A stretch of 64,000 bases of DNA from Streptomyces sp. ISL-98 (GTDB lineage: Bacteria > Actinomycetota > Actinomycetes > Streptomycetales > Streptomycetaceae), in assembly GCF_018614055.1 (NCBI RefSeq), contig NZ_JAGGPB010000005.1, positions 198,699 to 262,698 of the forward strand, read 5' to 3'. The position numbers and the translations under genes are program-made. This document shows, piece by piece, positions 49,103-57,680 of this stretch. Each line of letters begins with the position of its first letter. Within the stretch, counting starts at the first letter, position 1. Below the pieces are notes generated by a model. The model saw nothing but the letters and a program-made list of their open reading frames with translations, was not told where the DNA came from and did not search any database.

Positions 49103-50197
49103 GTGAGCAGCAGCGGCCTCATTTACGCAGTCATCGTCGGGGCCTGGGCCGCCTACTTGGTGCCGATGTGGCTCCGCAGGCAGGACGAGCTCAATGAAGC
49201 CCGTCCGACGGAACGCTTCAGCACCGCCATCCGGCTGCTGTCCGGACGGGCGGCCATGGAGCGCCGATACGCCAAGGAGCTTCAGGATCGCGCCGCCAGT
49301 GAGGCGGAGCCCGACGTGGACCCGGACGCAGTCACGGACCGATTGAGTTCCGTCGACGTCCGGGCCTTCGCCGTGCCCCCGACGCAACCCGAGCACCCCG
49401 CCGCCCGTGAGGAAGTACGGGAGCAGGCGCGGGGGAAGGAACAGGAGGACGCCAGGGAGGAACGGCGTGCGCGCACCACGAGTGCCGCCGCCGAACGCGC
49501 TCGGCGCTCGAAGGTCCTCGCGCGCCGTCGGCGCACCACCGTGGTCCTCTTCCTGGCCTTCACCCTGGGCGCGATCGTCGCGGCGGTCGGCGGCCTCCAG
49601 TTCCTGTGGGCGCCCGCCGTCCCCGCCGTACTGCTGAGCACGTACATCGTGCATCTGCGGACGACGGAGCGGCGGCGCTTCGCCTTCACCATGGACCGGC
49701 GCAGGGCGGAGGTCGCGGCGCAGCGGTTGCGCGAGCGACGGCCGCAGGGGCGTCGCCCGGCGGAGGTCGAGCCCGACGAGGAGCCCGTCGTACGGCCCGA
49801 GCCGGAACCGGCGCCCGCGGTGTCGCCCCAGGAGGCGGGCCGGCGTGCGCTGGTGGAGCAGACGGATCACGCCGAGTGGGTCGATCAGCAGCGCGAGCGT
49901 GAGCGCGGATCGGCCCGGGGCGAGAGCTGGGACCCGGTTCCGGTCCCGCTGCCGACGTACGTCACGGCGCCCGTCGCCCCGCGCGCCACGGGCAGCGTGG
50001 ACTTCGGCGACCCGGGCACCTGGAGCTCGGCCCGCTCCAGCACCGCCGAGCCGACGCCCGCACCCGAACCCCCGCCCGCGACCGACACGGCACCGCACCA
50101 GCGCACGGCCCCCTCGCGCCGCGGCCGCGACAGTGGCCGCACGCCGCTCTTCGACCAGTACGCGGACGAGGACCGGCCCCGGGCGGTCAACGAGTGA
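49103..50197 (+). CDS. sepX: Cell-division membrane protein SepX (GLPR homologue)
   Basis: 364 residues from a GTG. A first membrane helix at 4-23 (SGLIYAVIVGAWAAYLVPMWL) is followed by a charged cytoplasmic loop with LVPMWLRRQDELNEARPTERFSTAIRLLSGR, the signature of this family. Two more helices follow at about 148-190 (TTVVLFLAFTLGAIVAAVGG, APAVPAVLLSTYIVHL), then a Pro/Glu-rich disordered tail. The actinobacterial family (SepX in Streptomyces, GLPR in Corynebacterium) stabilises the divisome and partners a MoeA-like Glp. moeA lies four genes upstream. A perfect palindrome ends the gene. Confidence 0.85.
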   Translation: MSSSGLIYAVIVGAWAAYLVPMWLRRQDELNEARPTERFSTAIRLLSGRAAMERRYAKELQDRAASEAEPDVDPDAVTDRLSSVDVRAFAVPPTQPEHPAAREEVREQARGKEQEDAREERRARTTSAAAERARRSKVLARRRRTTVVLFLAFTLGAIVAAVGGLQFLWAPAVPAVLLSTYIVHLRTTERRRFAFTMDRRRAEVAAQRLRERRPQGRRPAEVEPDEEPVVRPEPEPAPAVSPQEAGRRALVEQTDHAEWVDQQRERERGSARGESWDPVPVPLPTYVTAPVAPRATGSVDFGDPGTWSSARSSTAEPTPAPEPPPATDTAPHQRTAPSRRGRDSGRTPLFDQYADEDRPRAVNE

Positions 50198-50218
50198 CCT
50201 GCGAGGAACGGATTTCCA

Positions 50219-50238
50219 AGCACCCCGATCGGGGTGCT
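50219..50238 (+). terminator. Terminator after sepX
   Basis: AGCACCCCGATCGGGGTGCT is a perfect 8-4-8 palindrome 22 bases past the stop, just before the tRNA promoter. Confidence 0.8.
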
Positions 50239-50257
50239 AAAGTTTCACTCGTTGCAA

Positions 50258-50331
50258 GGGCCTGTGGCGCAGTCTGGTAGCGCACCTCGTTCGCATCGAG
50301 GGGGTCTGGGGTTCAAATCCCCACAGGTCCA
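50258..50331 (+). tRNA. tRNA-Ala (anticodon CGC)
   Basis: 74 bases form a full cloverleaf. The acceptor is GGGCCTG/CAGGTCC, the D arm GCGC/GCGC, the anticodon stem CCTCG/CGAGG with loop TTCGCAT (CGC), the T arm TGGGG-TTCAAAT-CCCCA, and the discriminator A. CCA is not encoded. It reads GCG codons. Confidence 0.95.
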
Positions 50332-50339
50332 CCGCACAC

Positions 50340-50380
50340 ACGAGATCCCGTCCGATCGTTCAGATCGGGCGGGATCTCGT
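50340..50380 (+). terminator. Long terminator after tRNA-Ala
   Basis: An 18-bp stem with one T-G wobble (50340-50357 with 50363-50380) and loop GTTCA lies nine bases past the tRNA. It also lies 20 bases beyond the stop of the minus-strand trypsin gene, so it can serve both directions. Confidence 0.85.
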
Positions 50381-50399
50381 CGTTGTGGGTGTGCTGCGG

Positions 50400-51362
50400 T
50401 CAGGTGATCTGCGCCTTGTCGTAGACGGCCTTCGCCTCGTCGCCGAAGTACGGGCCGAACATCCGGTTGGGCAGGAAGGTGTAACCGAAGCTGTTCACCG
50501 ACGTCTGCAGGCCGGTGCCGGTGGTCTCGTTGAACGAGGCGAACCAGGGGCCGCCGCTGGAGCCGCCCGTCATGTTGCAGGCCAGGCTGTGGTCCTTGGA
50601 GAAGAGGAAGTCCTTCGAGGTGTTCCCGCTGCAGTAGATGAGCTTCGTGCCGTCGTACGGCGATGCGGCCGGGAAGCCGAAGGCGTACATCGGCTTGTTG
50701 TAGCCGCCGTTGAACTGCAGGCCCTGGGCGCCGACCGTCTCGGTCAGCTTCTTGCCGTTCAGCGGGGCGACGACGGCGGCGCCGACGTCGTAGTTGATGT
50801 CCTCGCTCGCCGCCCACTGGTCGGTGGCGAACGTCTTGGTGGCGCTCCACTGTCCGTACGGCGCCTGGCCGTTGTTGTACGCGGGGACGAAGACCCAGTT
50901 GGTGTGCCAGCTGCCCTGGTACTTGACGCAGTGCCCGGCTGTGATCACCGTGCTGGCGTTCTGGCTGGTGACCGCGTTGCCGGAGCAGGAGGCCGTACGG
51001 CCCTGGAAGCTGAAGAACACCCGGCCCGAGGTCTTCACCACGGCGCCGCCACCGGCCCAGGCGCCACCGGCCTGGGGAAACGCGGTGGGGGCGACGGTCG
51101 TCGGTGCGGCGCCGGGCTCGGGAGCTTTGACGGCTTTGACGGCTTTGCGGGATTTGAGGGCGCCGCGGGTGTCGGCGAGCAGGTCCAGCGGGGTGGCGCT
51201 GCGCATGCGTTCCGCGGTCCAGAAGCCCGGGGACTGCTGCTGCTTGAAGGATGTGGGGGCCGGTGCGGCGCCGGCGGCGGTGGCCGAGAGGGCTCCGGCC
51301 AGCAGGGTGCCGACGGCTAAGAGGATCCCGGCTGCGGTGCGGTGGCGTCCATGGCGTCTCAC
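50400..51362 (-). CDS. Secreted trypsin-like serine protease
   Basis: 320 residues from a GTG with AAGGAG six bases upstream. A signal peptide RRHGRHRTAAGILLAVGTLLAGALSATAAGA precedes a pro-region of about 70 residues (Lys/Ala-rich, KSRKAVKAVKAPEPG). The catalytic triad is visible: His in TVITAGHCV, Asp in INYDVGAAVV, and Ser in MTGGSSGGPW. Cys pairs at CSGN/HCV and CSGNTS/ACNMT can form disulfides. An exported protease of family S1. Confidence 0.85.
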   Translation of the reverse strand: MRRHGRHRTAAGILLAVGTLLAGALSATAAGAAPAPTSFKQQQSPGFWTAERMRSATPLDLLADTRGALKSRKAVKAVKAPEPGAAPTTVAPTAFPQAGGAWAGGGAVVKTSGRVFFSFQGRTASCSGNAVTSQNASTVITAGHCVKYQGSWHTNWVFVPAYNNGQAPYGQWSATKTFATDQWAASEDINYDVGAAVVAPLNGKKLTETVGAQGLQFNGGYNKPMYAFGFPAASPYDGTKLIYCSGNTSKDFLFSKDHSLACNMTGGSSGGPWFASFNETTGTGLQTSVNSFGYTFLPNRMFGPYFGDEAKAVYDKAQIT

Positions 51363-51496
51363 GCATGTCTCCTTCTGCCGTGCCCGCGCGTGGTGTCGCA
51401 CGGGCAGGTGGGGGGAAGCTGGACGGTGCGGATCGGCGTACGCGTACGTCTACGTCAGGCAGAGTGCCACGGGATTGACTCTTTGTCAGGACCGGG

Positions 51497-51988
51497 TCAA
51501 GGCGAAGTGTGCGTCAGCGGCTTGGCGAAGCAGCGGCTGGTCTCGTACTCGCGGAAGTGGCCGAACTTCTCCGCAGGGGCGTAACCGGCCGACGCATAAA
51601 GGGCGATCGCCTCGGGCTGCTGGATACCGGTCTCCAGGACCATGCGTATCCGCCCGGCCGCACGGGCGTCCGCCTCCAGGACGGCGAGGATGCGGCGGGC
51701 CAGGCCCAGGCCGCGGCACTCGGAGATCACGTACATCCGCTTGAGCTCGGCGTCGCCGTCGGCGTAGCCCTCGCCGTTCTTGTCCCGGCTGCGCCAGCCG
51801 CCGGTGGCGACGGGGCGGCTCTGTTCGTCGTACGCGATGAGATACAGGCCACTCGGTGGTGCGAACATCGTGGGGTCGAGAGGCGTCGTGTCACCGTCGC
51901 CGTCGTAGCGCTCGATGTACTCCTGCTGTACTTCGGCTTCGAGTTTGAGGGCGTCCGGGTGGTCGTACGGGCGTGTCTGGATATTCAT
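51497..51988 (-). CDS. GNAT-family N-acetyltransferase
   Basis: 163 residues. GLYLIAYDEQSRPVATGGWRSRDKNGEGYADGDAELKRMYVISECRGLGLARRILAVLEADARAAGRIRMVLETGIQQPEAIALYASAGYAPAEKFGHFREY is the GNAT core with the CoA loop RGLGLARRIL. Substrate not predictable. Divergent from the exonuclease III gene, 63 bases apart. Confidence 0.9.
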   Translation of the reverse strand: MNIQTRPYDHPDALKLEAEVQQEYIERYDGDGDTTPLDPTMFAPPSGLYLIAYDEQSRPVATGGWRSRDKNGEGYADGDAELKRMYVISECRGLGLARRILAVLEADARAAGRIRMVLETGIQQPEAIALYASAGYAPAEKFGHFREYETSRCFAKPLTHTSP

Positions 51989-52051
51989 GCGTACAAGCGT
52001 ACGGGTATGCAGTGTCGGCGGGAGTGCTTTTCCGGTCGGTATGGTGCCGGG

Positions 52052-52849
52052 ATGCTCACTGTGACAACCGTGAATGTTAACGGGCTGCGTGCCGCCGCCA
52101 AGAAGGGCTTCGTGCCGTGGCTGGCCGGGACCTCCGTCGATGTCGTGTGCCTCCAGGAGGTACGGGCCGAGCCGCAGCAGCTCCCCGAGGAGGTGCGCGA
52201 GCCCGAGGGCTGGCATGTCGTGCACGCTCCGGCGGCCGCCAAGGGGCGTGCCGGCGTCTCGCTCTACACGCGCCGGGCGCCCGAGCGGGTGCAGGTCGGA
52301 TTCGGCAGCTCGGAGTTCGACGGGAGCGGGCGTTACGTCGAGGCGGACCTGCCGGGAGTCACTGTCGCGAGTCTGTATCTGCCCTCCGGTGAGGTCGGTA
52401 CGGAGCGGCAGGACGAGAAGGTGCGCTTCATGGGCGAGTTCCTGCCGTACCTGAAGGAGCTGAAGGAGCGCGCGGCGGCGGGCGGGCGCGAGGTGCTGGT
52501 GTGCGGCGACTGGAACATCGCCCACCAGGAGGCCGACCTCAAGAACTGGAAGGCGAACCGCAAGAGCTCCGGGTTCCTGCCCGAGGAGCGGGCGTGGCTT
52601 ACGCGGGTGTTCGACGAGGCGGAGTACGTCGACGTGGTGCGCGCGCTGCATCCGGAGCAGGAGGGGCCGTACTCGTGGTGGTCGTACCGCGGGAAGGCCT
52701 TCGACAACGATTCGGGATGGCGCATCGACTACGCGGTGGCGACGCCTGGGCTGGCCGCTCGGGCGGTCAAGGCGTACGTCGAGCGGGCGGCCAGCTATGA
52801 CCTGCGCTGGTCGGACCATGCGCCGGTGACGGCGGTATTTGAGCGGTAG
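52052..52849 (+). CDS. xth: Exodeoxyribonuclease III
   Basis: 265 residues. VTTVNVNGLRAAAKKGF (metal Asn), VVCLQEVRAE (metal Glu), SLYLPSGEVG, VLVCGDWNIAHQEADL (catalytic Asp/Asn), and WRIDYAVATPGL, SDHAPVTAVF (His) match the exonuclease III/AP endonuclease fold. It removes abasic sites and degrades 3' ends in base-excision repair. Confidence 0.95.
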   Translation: MLTVTTVNVNGLRAAAKKGFVPWLAGTSVDVVCLQEVRAEPQQLPEEVREPEGWHVVHAPAAAKGRAGVSLYTRRAPERVQVGFGSSEFDGSGRYVEADLPGVTVASLYLPSGEVGTERQDEKVRFMGEFLPYLKELKERAAAGGREVLVCGDWNIAHQEADLKNWKANRKSSGFLPEERAWLTRVFDEAEYVDVVRALHPEQEGPYSWWSYRGKAFDNDSGWRIDYAVATPGLAARAVKAYVERAASYDLRWSDHAPVTAVFER

Positions 52850-52878
52850 CGGACAGGGCCCGGGGTCCCGGGGCCGGG

Positions 52879-53631
52879 CTAGGCGTCCTTTTCCGCTCTC
52901 ATCAGGCGGTCCAGCGCCATCGACAGCTCGGCTTCGACGACGCTCTTCGCGAGCGGGCGCAGGCGCTCCAGGGATGCGGCGGGGGCTTCGGTCGCGTTGC
53001 CGGTCGCGTCGCGGGTCGCGCCGTTGGTCGCGTCGCCTGGCGCGTCCCCGCTCATGTGCGTGCGGACCATGTCCGTGAAGATCTCCGCCATCGCTGTTGT
53101 GTGCTTCCTGACCTCGCGGCCCGCCTTGAGCACGGCCGCGAGCGGGACGCCCTCTCGCACCAGTGCCGCCGAGACGTCCAGCAGGCGGCGGCTGATGTGG
53201 ACGATCTCCTCGCCGTCCGTTGCCAGATAGCCGAGTTCGAGCGCCGCGGCGAAATTCTCCGGGGTGACCTCGCCCGCGAAGTAGTCGGCGAGGTCCTCGG
53301 GGGTGAGGCGGACCGGGGTCTCCTCGGTCCAGGTGGCCGCGACGTCGGCGGAGTCCTCGCCGAGGCCGAGGAGTTCGCCGACGTCGCGGCCGCTCTCGAA
53401 AGTGGTGGCGAGGTCCGCGATGCCGGTCAGGGTGTGGCCGCGCTCCAGCAGGGCGGCGATGGTGCGCAGCCGGGCGAGGTGGCGGGAGTCGTACCAGGCG
53501 ATGCGGCCCTCGCGGCGCGGCGGCGGGAGCAGCTTGCGCTCACGGTAGAAGCGCAGGGTGCGTACGGTGATGCCGGCCGCCCTGGCCAGCTCCTCCGTGC
53601 GGTACTCGCGTGCCTCTGCGCCTTTGTCCAC
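52879..53631 (-). CDS. MerR-family regulator
   Basis: 250 residues. EYRTEELARAAGITVRTLRFYRERKLLPPPRREGRIAWYDSRHLARLRTIAALLERGHTLTGIADL is the MerR HTH with the first half of its dimerisation helix. The C-terminal part is helical and contains a small ATNGATRDATGNAT repeat. No metal-binding Cys is present, so it likely senses an organic ligand. It is divergent from the monooxygenase operon, with two palindromes between them, and is probably its activator. Confidence 0.9.
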   Translation of the reverse strand: MDKGAEAREYRTEELARAAGITVRTLRFYRERKLLPPPRREGRIAWYDSRHLARLRTIAALLERGHTLTGIADLATTFESGRDVGELLGLGEDSADVAATWTEETPVRLTPEDLADYFAGEVTPENFAAALELGYLATDGEEIVHISRRLLDVSAALVREGVPLAAVLKAGREVRKHTTAMAEIFTDMVRTHMSGDAPGDATNGATRDATGNATEAPAASLERLRPLAKSVVEAELSMALDRLMRAEKDA

Positions 53632-53648
53632 GTGGGAAGCCTATGTTG

Positions 53649-53732
53649 TACCGCCGGTAACTTGTGCGTCGTACCTCTACCCATGAGTACGCCGCTGCTC
53701 TACTCTCCCAATCGTGCCAGTGATTGCTGGCA
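53649..53732. promoter_or_regulatory. Two palindromes in the MerR/monooxygenase control region
   Basis: TACCGCCGGTA (53649-53659) is a perfect 11-bp palindrome, and TGCCAG-6-CTGGCA (53715-53732) is a second one nearer the monooxygenase start. Either or both may be MerR or partner binding sites. Confidence 0.55.
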
Positions 53733-53760
53733 GTGTCGCGGAAGCGCGGGAGGCGTCGGC

Positions 53761-55326
53761 ATGGCCGAGCACGAGCACGTACGAGTGGCGGTGATCGGAT
53801 CCGGATTCGGTGGCCTCGGGGCGGCCGTCCGGCTGCGCCGCGAGGGGATCACCGACTTCGTCGTCCTGGAGCGCGCCGATTCGGTCGGCGGCACCTGGCG
53901 GGACAACAGCTACCCGGGCTGTGCGTGCGACGTACCGTCCCACCTGTACTCCTTCTCCTTCGCGCCCAATCCGGACTGGCCCCGCACCTTCTCCGGCCAG
54001 GAGCACATCAGGGCGTACCTGGAGCACGTCACGGACACCTTCGGGCTGCGGCCGCACATCAGGCTCGACCACGAAGTGAAGATGATGCGCTGGGACGGCG
54101 ACGAGCTGCGCTGGGAGATCGACACCGCGCAGGGGACGCTGACGGCCGATGTGGTGGTCTCCGCGACCGGTCCGCTCTCGGACCCGAAGATCCCCGCGGT
54201 ACCGGGCCTCGACGGCTTCCCCGGCAAGGTCTTCCACTCGGCGCGGTGGGACCACGACTACGACCTGCGCGGCAAGCGCGTGGCGATGATCGGGACGGGC
54301 GCCTCGGCGATCCAGATCGTGCCTTCGATCCAGCCCGACGTGGAGAAGCTGACGCTCTTTCAGCGGACCCCGCCGTGGGTGATGCCGCGCATGGACCGGG
54401 CGATCACGGGGGCCGAGCGCTGGCTGCACCGGCAGCTTCCCTTCACGGGGAAGGCACGGCGCGGACTGCTCTTCGGGATACGGGAATTGCAGGTCACGGC
54501 GTTCACCAAGCACCCCGGTCAGCTGGGGATGATCGAGTCGCTCGCCAAGGCCAACATGGCCAAGGCGATCAAGGACCCGGCGCGGCGGGCCAAGCTGACG
54601 CCGTCGTACCGGATCGGCTGCAAGCGCATCCTGCTGTCCAGCTCGTACTACCCGGCGCTCGCCCAGCACAACGTGGACGTCGTGGCGTCCGGCCTGAAGG
54701 AGGTGCGCGGCTCGACTGTCGTGGCGGCCGACGGGACCGAGACCGAGGCCGACGCGATCATCTTCGGTACGGGCTTCCATGTCACCGACATGCCGATCGC
54801 CGAGCGGGTGGTGGGCGCCGACGGCATCACGCTCGCCGAGGCGTGGAAGGACGGGATGCAGTCGCTGCGCGGTGCGACGGCGGCGGGTTTCCCCAACTGG
54901 ATGACGATCATCGGCCCCAACACGGGCCTCGGGAACAGCTCGATGATCCTGATGATCGAGTCCCAGCTGAACTACATGGCGGACTTCATGCGGCAGCTGA
55001 ACGTCCTCGGCGGCAGGGCGGCGCTGGCCGCGCGGCCGTCGGCCGTCAACGCCTGGAACCGGCGCGTGCAGGAGCGTATGAAGCGGACCGTCTGGAACAC
55101 GGGCGGCTGCGACAGCTGGTACCTGGATGCGAATGGGCGCAATACGACGGTGTGGCCGGGTACGCCGAGCGAGTTCCGGCGGGCGACGCGGGACGTGAAT
55201 CTCGCCGAGTACGAGGTGATGCGGGTGGTGCGGGCCGGGGCAGAGGCGCGGGCCGAAGGGCGGGCCGAGGCCACGGAGAGCGTCGCAGCCAAGAAGACTG
55301 TCGCAGCCAAGGAGACCGTCGCATGA
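53761..55326 (+). CDS. Flavin-dependent monooxygenase, Baeyer-Villiger type
   Basis: 521 residues. FAD site GSGFGGLGAAVRL (13-25) and NADP site IGTGASAIQIVP (about 178) flank the Baeyer-Villiger fingerprint FPGKVFHSARWDHD. It should oxygenate a ketone or similar substrate with NADPH and O2. The C-terminus is a Lys/Ala/Glu repeat tail (VAAKKTVAAKETVA). GGGAGG precedes the ATG at 53761. It heads a three-gene operon with a hydrolase and an SDR, joined by two ATGA overlaps. Confidence 0.9.
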   Translation: MAEHEHVRVAVIGSGFGGLGAAVRLRREGITDFVVLERADSVGGTWRDNSYPGCACDVPSHLYSFSFAPNPDWPRTFSGQEHIRAYLEHVTDTFGLRPHIRLDHEVKMMRWDGDELRWEIDTAQGTLTADVVVSATGPLSDPKIPAVPGLDGFPGKVFHSARWDHDYDLRGKRVAMIGTGASAIQIVPSIQPDVEKLTLFQRTPPWVMPRMDRAITGAERWLHRQLPFTGKARRGLLFGIRELQVTAFTKHPGQLGMIESLAKANMAKAIKDPARRAKLTPSYRIGCKRILLSSSYYPALAQHNVDVVASGLKEVRGSTVVAADGTETEADAIIFGTGFHVTDMPIAERVVGADGITLAEAWKDGMQSLRGATAAGFPNWMTIIGPNTGLGNSSMILMIESQLNYMADFMRQLNVLGGRAALAARPSAVNAWNRRVQERMKRTVWNTGGCDSWYLDANGRNTTVWPGTPSEFRRATRDVNLAEYEVMRVVRAGAEARAEGRAEATESVAAKKTVAAKETVA

Positions 55327-56264
55327 GCCGGTTGATGAAGCGCGGTGGCTGTGGCGCTGAGCCCCTCGTCGCCTCGCGCGAGCTGACCGCCGTGTCCGCC
55401 GACGGGTCGCGGCTGCATGTCGAGGTGTACGGCGCCGAAGACGCGCCCGCGCTGGTGCTGGCGCACGGATGGACGTGTTCCACGGAGTTCTGGGCGGCGC
55501 AGATCCGTGAACTGGCCGGTGATTACCGGCTCGTTGTGTACGACCAGCGGGGTCACGGGCGGTCTCCCGCCGTGGGGCGCGGCGGCTACAGCACGGACGC
55601 CCTCGCCGACGACCTCGAAGCGGTGCTCGCCGCGGCGCTCGATCCGGATGAGAAGGCCGTACTGGCCGGGCACTCCATGGGTGGCATGGCGATGATGGCC
55701 GCTGCCGGGCGGCGCGGGTTCCGCGAGCATGCGGCGGCTGTTCTGCTGTGCAGTACGGGGAGCTCGCGGTTGGTTGCGGAGTCGCTCGTACTGCCGATGC
55801 GCGCCGGGCGCGTTCGGACGCGAATTACCCGCGCGGTCCTGGGTGCGCGCGCCCCGCTGGGGCCGGTCACGCCCCTGTCGAAGAAGATTCTCAAGTACGC
55901 GACGATGGGCCCCGGTTCGCCGCCGGAGCGGGTGGCCGAGTGCGCTCGTATCGTGCACGCCTGCCCTCGGGCGGTGCGGGTGGCGTGGTCGCACGTGCTC
56001 GGGGAGCTCGATCTCGACGCGGGCGTACGGGAATTGACGGTGCCCACCGCTTTCATCGCGGGGACGGTCGACCGGCTCACGCCGCTTGCGGGCGCTCGCG
56101 CCGTTACGGCAGCGCTCCCGAATTCGCTGGGGCTCGTCGAGCTCACCGGCATCGGGCACATGACTCCGGTGGAGGCGCCGGAGGCCGTCACGGCGAAACT
56201 CCGCGAACTTGTCACCACGTACGTCGTCGGCGCGAGCAGTGCACTTGAGGAGGAGGCCGTATGA
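55323..56264 (+). CDS. Alpha/beta hydrolase
   Basis: 313 residues. LVLAHGWTCSTEFWAAQI is the oxyanion strand; nucleophile Ser in VLAGHSMGGMA; DQRGHGRS; Asp in AGTVDRLTP; His in TGIGHMTPVEAP. It may hydrolyse the ester or lactone made by the upstream monooxygenase. ATG overlaps the preceding TGA; the SDR gene overlaps its end. Confidence 0.9.
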   Translation: MSRLMKRGGCGAEPLVASRELTAVSADGSRLHVEVYGAEDAPALVLAHGWTCSTEFWAAQIRELAGDYRLVVYDQRGHGRSPAVGRGGYSTDALADDLEAVLAAALDPDEKAVLAGHSMGGMAMMAAAGRRGFREHAAAVLLCSTGSSRLVAESLVLPMRAGRVRTRITRAVLGARAPLGPVTPLSKKILKYATMGPGSPPERVAECARIVHACPRAVRVAWSHVLGELDLDAGVRELTVPTAFIAGTVDRLTPLAGARAVTAALPNSLGLVELTGIGHMTPVEAPEAVTAKLRELVTTYVVGASSALEEEAV

Positions 56265-57142
56265 GCAGGCAGAGCCTGGAAGGGCAGGTCGCGGTCGTCA
56301 CGGGCGCGGCCCGCGGCGTCGGAGAACTGCTGGCCCGCAAGCTGTCGGCGCGCGGGGCGAAGGTCGCGCTGGTCGGCCTGGAGCCGGACGCGCTGAAGCA
56401 GGTGGCGGCGCGGCTGCACGCGGAGGCGGACTGGTGGTACGCCGATGTCACCGACCACGCGGCGATGGCGCAGGTCGCGCGTGAGGTGAAGGAACGCTTC
56501 GGGAAGATCGACATCGTCGTCGCCAACGCGGGCGTCGCTTCGGGCGGCCCCTTCATGGACTCCGACCCCGACGCGTGGCGGCGGGTCATAGAGGTCAACC
56601 TGATCGGTGGGGCGGTGACGGCGCGGGCGTTCCTGCCGGTGCTCATGGAGAGCCGGGGTTACTTCCTCCAGATCGCGTCGCTGGCCGCGATCACGCCGGC
56701 GCCGATGATGACGGCGTACTGCGCGTCGAAGTCGGGCGTCGAGGCGTTCGCGCATTCGCTGCGGGCGGAGGTCGGCTACCGGGGGGTGCGGGTCGGGGTC
56801 GGGTATCTGTCGTGGACCGACACGGACATGGTGCGGGGCGCGGATCAGGACGACGTGATGCGGGAGTTGCGGCAGAGGCTGCCGTGGCCTTCGAACCGGA
56901 CGTATCCGCTGGGCCCGGCGGTGGACCGGATCGTCGCCGGCATCGAGCGGCGGTCCTCCCACGTGTACGCGCAGTGGTGGCTGCGGGGGATGCAGTCGGT
57001 GCGCGGTTACTTGCCTTCGCTCATCGGGGCGGTGGGCCAGCGCGAGATGAAGCGCTTCGAGCCGCGGCTCGCGGGTGTGGGGAAGGGGCTTGTGGGGGCG
57101 GGGGGAGAGGCGGACGAGAAGGCGCGGGGGGAGCGGGCGTAG
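56261..57142 (+). CDS. Short-chain dehydrogenase/reductase
   Basis: 293 residues. The NAD(P)-binding motif VVTGAARGVGELLARKL, VVANAGVASGG, the catalytic Ser in IASLAAITP, and YCASKSGVEAFA are canonical SDR signatures. It would oxidise an alcohol to feed the monooxygenase or act on a product. Last gene of the operon. The C-terminus is Gly/Glu/Lys-rich. Confidence 0.9.
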   Translation: MSRQSLEGQVAVVTGAARGVGELLARKLSARGAKVALVGLEPDALKQVAARLHAEADWWYADVTDHAAMAQVAREVKERFGKIDIVVANAGVASGGPFMDSDPDAWRRVIEVNLIGGAVTARAFLPVLMESRGYFLQIASLAAITPAPMMTAYCASKSGVEAFAHSLRAEVGYRGVRVGVGYLSWTDTDMVRGADQDDVMRELRQRLPWPSNRTYPLGPAVDRIVAGIERRSSHVYAQWWLRGMQSVRGYLPSLIGAVGQREMKRFEPRLAGVGKGLVGAGGEADEKARGERA

Positions 57143-57680
57143 GGGGGCGCGGGCGCGGTGGCGCTGCCGCGGCGAGGTGTGCACCCGGAGTCGGGTGCGC
57201 CCCTCTTGCGCGGGCAGGGGGCGGGGTCTGGGCTGCGTCTGGCGGGGCGAGCTATTTTTCCTCCCCGCCCCTTCCCGGCTGTGACATTTTGCGGCTGCCG
57301 CCGCGTGGGGGGCGAGCCCCCTGCCCCCCGGGCTCGGCAACCGCGGCGCGGCGCCGGGAACTACTCACCGGCCTGCGGTCACTGGAGGTGTCCGGCCGTC
57401 CAGCCAGAGGTGTGCAGCTCGGCGGCTCCCCCTGAACGGGCGGCAGGGCAGCACCCGGCGCGCGCAGCCCCGGGAACTACCCAGCGGCCTGCGGTCGCCG
57501 ACGGTGTTCGGCCGTCCACCGGAGGCGTTCGCCTTCCGCTCCCCTAATCGGGGTAGGCCGGGTGGGGCAGGGCCCGGCGCGCATCCGCCGGGCCGCATCC
57601 GCCGACGACGGTGTTAGTCCGTCCGCCGGAAGGCGTGTGGCTCCGAAGCTCCCCTGAACAGGCGGCGCCACTCGCCCCCG
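57143..57680. repeat. Gene-free stretch with three direct repeats
   Basis: No gene is seen. 57351-57466 and 57467-57582 are two related copies of about 116 bp, sharing CCGGGAACTAC, GGCCTGCGGTC and CGGCCGTCCA, and 57583-57667 is a shorter third copy. The role is unknown; such arrays are known in Streptomyces spacers. Confidence 0.6.
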
